Both the position numbers and the translations under genes were made by a program. From Rhodobacter sp. (GTDB taxonomy: Bacteria; Pseudomonadota; Alphaproteobacteria; Rhodobacterales; Rhodobacteraceae): a stretch of DNA of 64,000 nt. Shown here piece by piece: positions 58,064-64,000 of the stretch. Location of the stretch: NCBI GenBank assembly GCA_027484145.1, contig JAIXUH010000002.1:434001-498000 (forward strand), in the 5' to 3' direction. Each line of letters starts with the position of its first letter. Position 1 is the first letter of the stretch. Below the pieces are notes generated by a model. That model did no database searches. It was given only the letters and a program-made list of their open reading frames with translations, and was not told the origin of the DNA.

Positions 58064-58329
58064 TGCCCACCTTTTTCAGCTTCGCGCGGGGCATCTGGTA
58101 GTTTAGCCCCGGTGCGCTTGGCGGACAGGGCTTTTTCCAGAAACTCGCGCCCACGCCGTTCGGCAAGACGAATGCGCACCGATGTCATGAACGCCTCTTG
58201 CAGCGTGGGCGAGGATGCGCCCACAACCTTCGAGATTTGCTCATAAAAGTAGTCATCCTTCAGTTCGACCTGACTGGCCAGCACATCGCGTGCAAGGCTG
58301 TCGGCAAGATCCATGATGAAATCGGCCAT
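58060..58329 (-). CDS. Uncharacterised 89-aa protein coupled to HD hydrolase
   Basis: Soluble, mostly helical protein of 89 residues starting MADFIMDLADSLARDVLAS and ending in a basic then acidic tail (KRTGAKLPDAPREAEKGG). ATG 58329 has GGGG upstream. The middle segment EAFMTSVRIRLAERRGREFLEKAL predicts an amphipathic helix. Its stop overlaps the TTG start of the HD gene, so the two are translationally coupled. I do not recognise a named family. The tight coupling suggests a shared role or partner protein. Confidence 0.65.
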   Translation of the reverse strand: MADFIMDLADSLARDVLASQVELKDDYFYEQISKVVGASSPTLQEAFMTSVRIRLAERRGREFLEKALSAKRTGAKLPDAPREAEKGGH

Positions 58330-58341
58330 CGGTGACGCCCC

Positions 58342-59001
58342 TTAGCGTGTCGCTTCGCCCAACCGGCGGCGAACATAATCCGACACCGTTTCGATCATCG
58401 GACGCATATGCGCTTCTTCATCCTTGAAGAAGTGATCGGCGCCTTCAACCTCAGTATGGGTGATGGTGATGCCCTTCTGCTCATGCAGTTTGTTCACCAG
58501 CGACCGCGTATCCTTGGGCGGTGCGACCTTGTCGGCCGACCCGTTGATGATCAAGCCCGAAGACGGGCAGGGCGCCAGAAACGAGAAATCATAGAGGTTC
58601 GCCGGCGGTGCGACGGACACAAACCCGGTGATTTCCGGACGGCGCATCAAAAGCTGCATGCCGATCCATGCGCCGAAACTAAAGCCTGCCACCCAGCAGT
58701 GCTTGGCGTTCTGGTTCATGGATTGCAGGTAATCGAGGGCCGACGCTGCATCGGACAACTCGCCAATGCCCTGATCATACTCACCCTGGCTGCGCCCGAC
58801 GCCGCGGAAGTTGAACCGCAGTACCGTAAAGCCCAGATTGTAAAAGGCGTAATGCAGGTTGTAGACCACCTTGTTGTTCATCGTCCCGCCATAGGCAGGA
58901 TGCGGATGAAGAACGATGGCGATCGGGGCGTCCTTGTCCTTTTGCGGGTGGTATCTGCCTTCGAGACGGCCCTCGGGGCCAGCGAAGATGACTTCGGGCA
59001 T
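58342..59001 (-). CDS. Alpha/beta hydrolase (YitV/dienelactone hydrolase-like)
   Basis: Cytoplasmic serine hydrolase of 219 residues. The nucleophile elbow is AGFSFGAW (Ser108), an early HPHPAYGGTMNN motif is typical of this subgroup, and the acid and His lie in GSADKVAPP and GADHFF. There is no signal peptide. The group is usually annotated as alpha/beta hydrolase or putative lipase without a known substrate. AGGA six bases before ATG 59001 decides the start over a frame to 59202. It is divergent from iscR and shares the interval with the ICE-like box. Confidence 0.83.
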   Translation of the reverse strand: MPEVIFAGPEGRLEGRYHPQKDKDAPIAIVLHPHPAYGGTMNNKVVYNLHYAFYNLGFTVLRFNFRGVGRSQGEYDQGIGELSDAASALDYLQSMNQNAKHCWVAGFSFGAWIGMQLLMRRPEITGFVSVAPPANLYDFSFLAPCPSSGLIINGSADKVAPPKDTRSLVNKLHEQKGITITHTEVEGADHFFKDEEAHMRPMIETVSDYVRRRLGEATR

Positions 59002-59035
59002 GTGCGTCCTGTCTGTCTTTCCCGCGAGCGATTTC

Positions 59036-59064
59036 TTGACTGTTTCGCTCGGTGTATCTAGAAC
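59036..59064 (+). promoter_or_regulatory. Predicted iscR promoter
   Basis: TTGACT (59036-59041), a 17-base spacer and TAGAAC (59059-59064) fit a housekeeping promoter with a good -35 and a weak -10. The -10 is the left half of the ICE-like palindrome. Confidence 0.45.
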
Positions 59065-59073
59065 CATTCTAAG
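59057..59073 (+). promoter_or_regulatory. ICE/Irr-like iron-control palindrome before iscR
   Basis: TCTAGAACCATTCTAAG contains TAGAA-N3-TTCTA (59059-59071). It matches 12 of 14 fixed positions of the iron control element TTTAGAA-N3-TTCTAAA bound by Irr in alphaproteobacteria. It covers the predicted -10 of iscR and lies 113 bases before its ATG. Confidence 0.55.
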
Positions 59074-59185
59074 GGTGGCGCCGGGGCCACCTCTTGGGTC
59101 GGAATTCAGGTAATGGCCCCGGTGCCCCGCGTCAATCCATTTGCGGCATTTGCATGCCGCTGTTCGCGAATTGCGGGGAAACGGT

Positions 59186-59659
59186 ATGAAACTTTCGACC
59201 AAAGGGCGCTATGCCATGGTGGCCTTGGCCGACCTTGCACTGGTTGAAGGGCGCGGCGGCCCTGCCGATCTGGTGTCCTTGGCCGAAATTGCAAAGCGGC
59301 AGGATATCTCGCTGCCCTATCTGGAACAGTTGTTCGTCAAACTGCGCCGCGCTGGTCTGGTCGAGGCGGTGCGTGGCCCCGGCGGCGGCTACAAGCTGGC
59401 CAAGAGCGCAGATGCCATTCGCGTGTCCGAAGTGATGCAGGCCGTTGAGGAAACGGTGGATGCCATGCATTCCGGGGCAGGGGCGAGTGGCGGTGTCTCG
59501 GGCACGCGGGCGCAATCCCTGACCAACCGGCTGTGGGAAGGGCTGTCAGCGCATGTCTATGTGTTCCTGCACCAGACGCGGCTGTCGGATGTGATCCGCA
59601 ATGAAATGCAGCCTTGCCCTGCGGTGCCCGCGTTGTTCCGCGTGGTGGATGACGAATGA
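59186..59659 (+). CDS. iscR: Rrf2-family regulator IscR, single-cysteine Rhodobacter type
   Basis: Regulator of Fe-S cluster assembly genes, 157 residues. The Rrf2 winged helix starts MKLSTKGRYAMVALADLAL and includes the recognition motif ISLPYLEQLFVKLRRAGLV. The three-cysteine cluster motif of E. coli IscR (C-x5-C-x5-C) is absent; the only cysteine is Cys144 near the C-terminus (MQPCPAVP). Rhodobacter sphaeroides IscR is described as binding a cluster with one cysteine, so this fits that type. GGGGA before ATG 59186 decides the start. It overlaps the cysteine desulfurase gene by four bases. Confidence 0.9.
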   Translation: MKLSTKGRYAMVALADLALVEGRGGPADLVSLAEIAKRQDISLPYLEQLFVKLRRAGLVEAVRGPGGGYKLAKSADAIRVSEVMQAVEETVDAMHSGAGASGGVSGTRAQSLTNRLWEGLSAHVYVFLHQTRLSDVIRNEMQPCPAVPALFRVVDDE

Positions 59660-60702
59660 CTGCGCGGCTCTATCTGGATTGGAACGCCACCACACCGCTG
59701 CGACCTGAGGCGCGGGCCGCAATGATTGCGGCGATGGATGTGGTGGGCAACCCATCCTCGGTGCACGCCGAAGGGCGTGCGGCCAAGGCGCTGATGGAAA
59801 AGGCCCGCGCCCAGATTGCCGCGGCTTTGGGGGCGGATGGCGCGGATATCGTGTTCACCTCGGGCGCAACAGAAGGGGCGGCTCTGGCCTGCACGGGCCG
59901 GGATCTGGTCTGTGCCGCGGTTGAGCATGAGGCGGTTGCAGTATGGTGCCAGCCCGAACTGGCGGTCACGACCGATGGCGCGGTTCAGGTCGTGAATCCG
60001 GGGCAATCTGCCGTGCAACTGGCCAATTCGGAAACCGGCATCCTGCAGACCCTGCCGCAGGGCGTTGCGGTCTGTGATCTGACCCAGGCCTTTGGAAAGG
60101 TTCCTTTTGCTTTCAACTGGTTGGGCTGCGACATCGGACTTGTTTCGGCGCATAAACTGGGTGGGCCAAAAGGAATTGGCGCCTTGGTTGTGCGACGCGG
60201 ACTTGAGGTTGCGGCGCAACTGAAGGGCGGCGGTCAGGAAATGGGCCGCCGCGCCGGAACTGAAAACCTGATCGGCATTGCGGGCTTTGCTGCCGCTGCC
60301 GAGGCTGCCGCGCGCGATCTGGCCAATGGCGTCTGGGACGAGGTGCTTGAACTTAGAAATATTCTAGATTCAGCATTGTCCGCGCAGGCGGAGCAGACTA
60401 TTTTGGTCGGGAAAGGCGTGGCGCGTCTTGCGAATACGGTTTGCGTGATTGCCCCCGGCTGGAAGGGTGAGACGCAGGTAATGGCAATGGATCTTGCGGG
60501 CTATGCCATCTCGGCCGGGTCAGCATGCTCCAGCGGAAAGGTTCGGGCCAGCAAGGTGTTGCGGGCAATGGGCTATAACGACGACCTTGCAGGGCAGGCG
60601 ATCCGCGTCTCGCTTGGGCCGGGGGTGACGCGCGACGAGGTTTTGCGTTTTGCCGACCAGTGGGGCAGGGCCTATGCGCGGGCCCGGGCTCGCGCCGCAT
60701 AA
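59656..60702 (+). CDS. Cysteine desulfurase-family protein of the suf operon
   Basis: PLP enzyme of 348 residues that would deliver sulphur for Fe-S assembly. PLP-binding Lys167 is in SAHKLGGPKG, Asp141 and Gln144 contact the cofactor, and catalytic Cys291 is in SAGSACSSGKV. It is about 50 residues shorter than IscS, at the low end for the NifS/IscS group. Its ATG overlaps the iscR stop and sufB follows 40 bases later. Rhodobacterales suf operons often carry a second desulfurase (SufS) downstream, outside this window. Confidence 0.88.
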   Translation: MTARLYLDWNATTPLRPEARAAMIAAMDVVGNPSSVHAEGRAAKALMEKARAQIAAALGADGADIVFTSGATEGAALACTGRDLVCAAVEHEAVAVWCQPELAVTTDGAVQVVNPGQSAVQLANSETGILQTLPQGVAVCDLTQAFGKVPFAFNWLGCDIGLVSAHKLGGPKGIGALVVRRGLEVAAQLKGGGQEMGRRAGTENLIGIAGFAAAAEAAARDLANGVWDEVLELRNILDSALSAQAEQTILVGKGVARLANTVCVIAPGWKGETQVMAMDLAGYAISAGSACSSGKVRASKVLRAMGYNDDLAGQAIRVSLGPGVTRDEVLRFADQWGRAYARARARAA

Positions 60703-60742
60703 AGAATTGGGCGCAGGCCCTTGAACGATAAGGATGAAGCCG

Positions 60743-62251
60743 ATGGCTGTTTTGGAAACGGATGTGCGTGAAGGTGTCGATCGGGAAACCATCGAGACGG
60801 TTCAGGCCATGGCCGGCAAATACAAATACGGCTGGGAAACCGACATCGAGATGGACTACGCCCCCAAGGGCCTGTCCGAAGATATCGTGCGGCTGATTTC
60901 GTCCAAAAATGGCGAGCCTGAGTGGATGCTGGACTGGCGACTGGCGGCCTACAGGCGCTGGTTGCAGATGGAAGAACCGACTTGGGCGATGATCAACTAC
61001 CCCAAGATCGACTATCAGGATCAGTATTACTACGCCAAACCCAAAAGCATGGCCGTCAAGCCGAAAAGCCTTGATGACGTGGACCCCAAGCTGTTGGCCA
61101 CCTATGCCAAGTTGGGGATTCCTTTGAAGGAACAGATGCTTCTAGCCGGGGTTGAAGGTTCGGATGAACCGCGCCGCGTGGCCGTGGATGCGGTGTTTGA
61201 CAGCGTATCCGTGGGCACGACCTTCAAGGCGGAACTGGCCAAGGCCGGGGTTATCTTCTGCTCGATCTCAGAGGCGGTGAAAGAGCACCCTGAACTGATC
61301 AAGAAATACATCGGGTCGGTGGTGCCGCAATCGGACAACTTCTTTGCCACGCTGAATTCGGCTGTGTTTTCCGACGGTTCCTTCGTCTACATCCCGCCGG
61401 GCGTGCGCTGCCCGATGGAGCTTTCGACCTATTTCCGGATCAATGCCGAAAACACCGGGCAGTTTGAGCGCACCCTGATCATCGCGGATGAAGGGTCTTA
61501 TGTCAGCTATCTGGAGGGCTGCACCGCGCCCAAGCGCGATACCCACCAATTGCATGCGGCGGTTGTGGAACTGGTGATCCTGAAGGACGCCGAGATCAAG
61601 TATTCCACCGTGCAGAACTGGTATCCGGGCGATGAGGAAGGGCGCGGCGGCATCTATAACTTTGTGACCAAGCGTGCCGATTGCCGGGGCGACCGTGCGA
61701 AGGTGATGTGGACCCAAGTGGAAACCGGCTCGGCTATCACGTGGAAGTATCCGTCCTGCATCCTGCGCGGCGATGACAGCCAAGGCGAATTCTACTCCAT
61801 CGCCATCGCCAACAACGCCCAGCAGGCCGATACCGGCACCAAGATGATCCATTTGGGCAAGCGCACCAAGTCGCGGATCGTGTCCAAAGGTATTTCGGCG
61901 GGCCGGGCGCAGAACACCTATCGCGGTCTGGTCACGATGCACCCCAAGGCGACCGACAGCCGCAACTATACCCAGTGCGACAGCCTGCTGATTGGCGACA
62001 AGTGCGGGGCGCATACCGTGCCCTACATCGAGGTCAAGAACAACTCGAGCCGGGTAGAACATGAGGCGACCACCAGCAAGGTGGATGATGACCAACTGTT
62101 CTATTGCCGTTCGCGCGGGATGGATGAGGAAGAAGCCGTCGCACTTGTGGTGAATGGCTTTTGCAAAGAGGTGCTGCAGGCCCTTCCGATGGAATTTGCC
62201 ATGGAAGCGCAAAGCCTTGTGGCGATTTCCTTGGAAGGTTCCGTGGGATGA
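60743..62251 (+). CDS. sufB: Fe-S cluster assembly scaffold protein SufB
   Basis: Component of the SufBCD scaffold complex, 502 residues. It has the family start region with [17 protein letters not shown] and a long beta-helix domain. Conserved parts include [21 protein letters not shown], shown here as motif order only, and the C-terminal [23 protein letters not shown] eight bases before ATG 60743 favours it over ATG 60734, which touches the same site. SufC and SufD are expected downstream, but the next genes are a methyltransferase and others. Its stop overlaps the FkbM gene start. Confidence 0.96.
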   Translation: MAVLETDVREGVDRETIETVQAMAGKYKYGWETDIEMDYAPKGLSEDIVRLISSKNGEPEWMLDWRLAAYRRWLQMEEPTWAMINYPKIDYQDQYYYAKPKSMAVKPKSLDDVDPKLLATYAKLGIPLKEQMLLAGVEGSDEPRRVAVDAVFDSVSVGTTFKAELAKAGVIFCSISEAVKEHPELIKKYIGSVVPQSDNFFATLNSAVFSDGSFVYIPPGVRCPMELSTYFRINAENTGQFERTLIIADEGSYVSYLEGCTAPKRDTHQLHAAVVELVILKDAEIKYSTVQNWYPGDEEGRGGIYNFVTKRADCRGDRAKVMWTQVETGSAITWKYPSCILRGDDSQGEFYSIAIANNAQQADTGTKMIHLGKRTKSRIVSKGISAGRAQNTYRGLVTMHPKATDSRNYTQCDSLLIGDKCGAHTVPYIEVKNNSSRVEHEATTSKVDDDQLFYCRSRGMDEEEAVALVVNGFCKEVLQALPMEFAMEAQSLVAISLEGSVG

Positions 62252-62988
62252 AAGACGACGCGGCGGCACGCAAAAAGGCACGTCGGCAAAAGGGCGTGTT
62301 TGTCTCGCCCTTGGCGCAGGTGGTGCGGACAACCGTGCTGGGTGAGCCGGTGTTCTTTACCGTGGTCAACCGCCGCGATGAGATTCAGAAGCATCACCTG
62401 ATGGGCGCGTTCTATGAGCCCGAGGAACTGGCGATCATCGCACGCCATTTCCCCATGGGCGGGCGGTTTCTGGACATTGGCACCAACATTGGCAACCACA
62501 CGCTCTATGTGGCAAAATTTCTGCGGGCCAGCAGGGTCGTGTGCATTGAACCGAACCCCGCCGCGATTGCGGTGCTCGAAAGCAACATCATGCTGAACGG
62601 CATTCACCGCGTGGTGGATGGTGCGTTTCTGGGGATTGGCCTGACCGATCACGCTGCGGAAGCAGCGTCGATGCGGGTGCCGGCCAAGAACCTTGGCGGC
62701 AGCCGGGTGATCGAAGGCGAAGGCGATATCCGTCTGGAACGCGCCGATGTGCTGCTGGCGGGGCAAGAGTTCGATCTGGTCAAGATCGATGTGGAAGGCA
62801 TGGAATTGTCTGTGCTTTCTGGCATGGCGGGGTTGCTTTCCACACATCGGCCCAAAATGTTTGTCGAGGTTGATAACCGCAATGCCGACGGGTTCGAAGC
62901 CTGGCGCGTGGCGGCGGGATATCAGGTTCTGGAACGCTTTCAGCGCTATCCGAGCAACGTCAACTATCTGGTCGGCCCGCAGGCATGA
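62248..62988 (+). CDS. FkbM-family SAM methyltransferase inside the suf operon
   Basis: Methyltransferase of 246 residues with the SAM-binding motif [16 protein letters not shown] (about residues 75-90), the acidic loop [10 protein letters not shown] and the FkbM-typical [18 protein letters not shown]. FkbM enzymes O-methylate sugars, polyketides or lipids. The N-terminus is highly basic (KKARRQKG). GGAAGG precedes ATG 62248, which overlaps the sufB stop, and its own stop overlaps the next gene. That makes it an integral part of the operon, though no Fe-S function is known for the family. Confidence 0.85.
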   Translation: MKDDAAARKKARRQKGVFVSPLAQVVRTTVLGEPVFFTVVNRRDEIQKHHLMGAFYEPEELAIIARHFPMGGRFLDIGTNIGNHTLYVAKFLRASRVVCIEPNPAAIAVLESNIMLNGIHRVVDGAFLGIGLTDHAAEAASMRVPAKNLGGSRVIEGEGDIRLERADVLLAGQEFDLVKIDVEGMELSVLSGMAGLLSTHRPKMFVEVDNRNADGFEAWRVAAGYQVLERFQRYPSNVNYLVGPQA

Positions 62989-63854
62989 CCACAATCGTTG
63001 CCATCCGCACCCATCGCTGGGACGAGGACGCCGCGCGGTTGCATGCGGAACTGGCGCCCGTTTTCGGTGATGCGCTGGTGGTGGCGTTTCACAACCGGCC
63101 GCGCGACCTGCAACTTCCCGCCCCTGTGGTGGATCTCGACGATGCATGGCTGGCGCGGAACGGTCTGCGTCATGTGGCGGATTGGGGTTGGCGCTGCGGC
63201 GACTATTTCCTGTACGCCGTGCGGCAGGCCTATCCTGACGCAAGCCATATCTGGCTGATTGAACCGGATGTACACTTCACCGGGAAAGTGGCTGATTTCT
63301 TTTCGCTTATGGCAAAGCGTAGCGATGACTTCCTTGGCGTGCAGATCGAGCCGATGGACAAGGGCCACCGCTTTGGCCGTGGCTTGCCAGGGATGGATCT
63401 GTGGCGCGCGATCTTTGCCCTGACGCGGTTTTCGGGGCGGGCGGCGGATATGCTGCTGCCGTTGCGGCAGGCTTACGGCAAAGGCAATGTGGCCCCGCGG
63501 TTCTATACCAATGATGAGACGTTTTGCGTCTCGCACCTGCGGGCCAACCCCGACATGACCATGGCCAGCATGGCCACACTGGCGCCGGATTGGTTTCCCG
63601 AAGGCAGCGTCGCCACCGACCCGGATGTTCTGATTGACGCGTTGCATGGTCGCACGGCACCGGGGGTGTTTCATCCGGTGCGCGGGCACGCAGGCTTTGC
63701 AGGCGCTGTGGCGTCGCGCGTTACGCAGAACATGGGGTTTCTGGGGGCCATGCGCGGGTCGCTGGCGTTGTTGTCCGAAGAGGAACTGGCCGCGATTGCG
63801 GCTGATGTGGGCCGCCGTTGCCACGAGGCCCTTTTGCGCGCAAGGAGGGCTTGA
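62985..63854 (+). CDS. Glycosyltransferase-like protein of unknown function
   Basis: Protein of 289 residues. It starts with a Rossmann-like strand ([18 protein letters not shown]) and has a candidate metal-binding motif in HIWLIEPDVHF near residues 88-98, reminiscent of the DxD region of GT-A glycosyltransferases. A later NDETFCVSHL segment and a helical C-terminus (EEELAAIAADVGRRCHEALL) complete it. No signal peptide or membrane segment is present. It overlaps the FkbM gene by four bases; the pairing with a sugar-type methyltransferase supports a glycan-related role. The assignment is by pattern only. Confidence 0.55.
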   Translation: MTTIVAIRTHRWDEDAARLHAELAPVFGDALVVAFHNRPRDLQLPAPVVDLDDAWLARNGLRHVADWGWRCGDYFLYAVRQAYPDASHIWLIEPDVHFTGKVADFFSLMAKRSDDFLGVQIEPMDKGHRFGRGLPGMDLWRAIFALTRFSGRAADMLLPLRQAYGKGNVAPRFYTNDETFCVSHLRANPDMTMASMATLAPDWFPEGSVATDPDVLIDALHGRTAPGVFHPVRGHAGFAGAVASRVTQNMGFLGAMRGSLALLSEEELAAIAADVGRRCHEALLRARRA

Positions 63855-63857
63855 GCC

Positions 63858-64000
63858 ATGATCATTACCACAACGGGCAGTGTCGAAGGCTATCAGATTG
63901 CCGAATACAAGGGCATCGTCGCGGGCGAGGCCATTATGGGCGCGAATGTCATTCGTGACCTATTTGCCAGTGTGACTGATATTATTGGCGGAAGATCAGG
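63858..64000 (+). CDS. YbjQ-family protein (truncated by window end)
   Basis: ATG 63858 with AAGGAGG at 63842-63848 opens a frame that continues past the right edge, giving 47 residues. It starts [21 protein letters not shown] and reaches [21 protein letters not shown], the signature start of the YbjQ (DUF74) family of about 100-residue pentameric proteins, sometimes called heavy-metal-binding. It begins three bases after the glycosyltransferase-like stop, so it belongs to the same operon. The function is not established. Confidence 0.85.
   Translation, partial: MIITTTGSVEGYQIAEYKGIVAGEAIMGANVIRDLFASVTDIIGGRS

Overview
The window reads as a chromosomal segment of an alphaproteobacterium of the Rhodobacterales (Rhodobacter/Paracoccus-like). 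The gene order supports this: a dusB(nifR3)-ntrB-ntrC-ntrY-ntrX-trkA-trkH-hfq-hflX run, a CckA-type cell-cycle kinase, an iscR whose product has a single cysteine heading a suf operon, fused ispDF, DUF6477 and DUF6456 proteins, and an alphaproteobacterial SOS box (GAAC-N7-GAAC) before recA. The DNA is GC-rich with strongly GC-biased third positions, so many long antisense ORFs are shadows. Coding density is high, with many 1-4 base stop/start overlaps and no gene-free gap above about 250 bases. I saw no rRNA, tRNA, insertion sequence, prophage or CRISPR array.

Layout. 1-5000: a truncated divergent gene, a MocR-type GntR/aminotransferase regulator, a small unknown gene and a polyamine-type ABC transporter (two permeases and an ATPase, no binding protein). 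5000-9300 (minus): ppk2-tetR, a lipase-like hydrolase, metA (predicted acetyl-CoA type) and a P-loop ATPase. 9400-14200: FadL porin, EamA exporter, LtrA protein, zinc alcohol dehydrogenase, ABM monooxygenase. 14200-20700: guaA, divergent mttB homologue, DUF6477, a DUF6456 regulator with DnaA/CtrA-like promoter motifs, LysE exporter, aquaporin. 20700-27800: lipA, acyl-CoA synthetase, COQ10-like protein, hpt plus a small membrane protein, dihaem cytochrome c, pncC, pgpA, ispDF. 27900-40000: nitrogen regulation and potassium uptake (dusB-ntrBC-ntrYX-trkAH), then hfq-hflX. 40000-47600: class I amidotransferase, guaB, a degenerate SDR with rsmB, cckA, a sulfotransferase. 47700-53500: recA, alaS-DUF1330, class II amidotransferase with a phosphatase-like protein. 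53500-59000 (minus): typA, YitT protein, icd, HD hydrolase, small protein, alpha/beta hydrolase. 59000-64000: iscR-cysteine desulfurase-sufB followed, inside the presumed suf operon, by an FkbM methyltransferase, a glycosyltransferase-like protein and a YbjQ protein cut by the window end.

How the parts work together. NtrB/NtrC and NtrY/NtrX are two sensor/regulator pairs in tandem, and both regulators lack the sigma54-contacting GAFTGA loop. GuaA, GuaB and Hpt serve guanine nucleotide supply. CckA sits behind a perfect TTAA-N7-TTAA CtrA-type box, suggesting feedback in the CckA-ChpT-CtrA pathway, and a second CtrA-like motif lies beside a perfect DnaA box before the DUF6456 gene. The iscR promoter carries an ICE/Irr-like palindrome over its predicted -10, linking Fe-S assembly to iron status. 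The most unusual items are the methyltransferase/glycosyltransferase-like pair after sufB, an SDR that has lost all three catalytic residues and is coupled to rsmB, and the motif-rich DUF6456 promoter.
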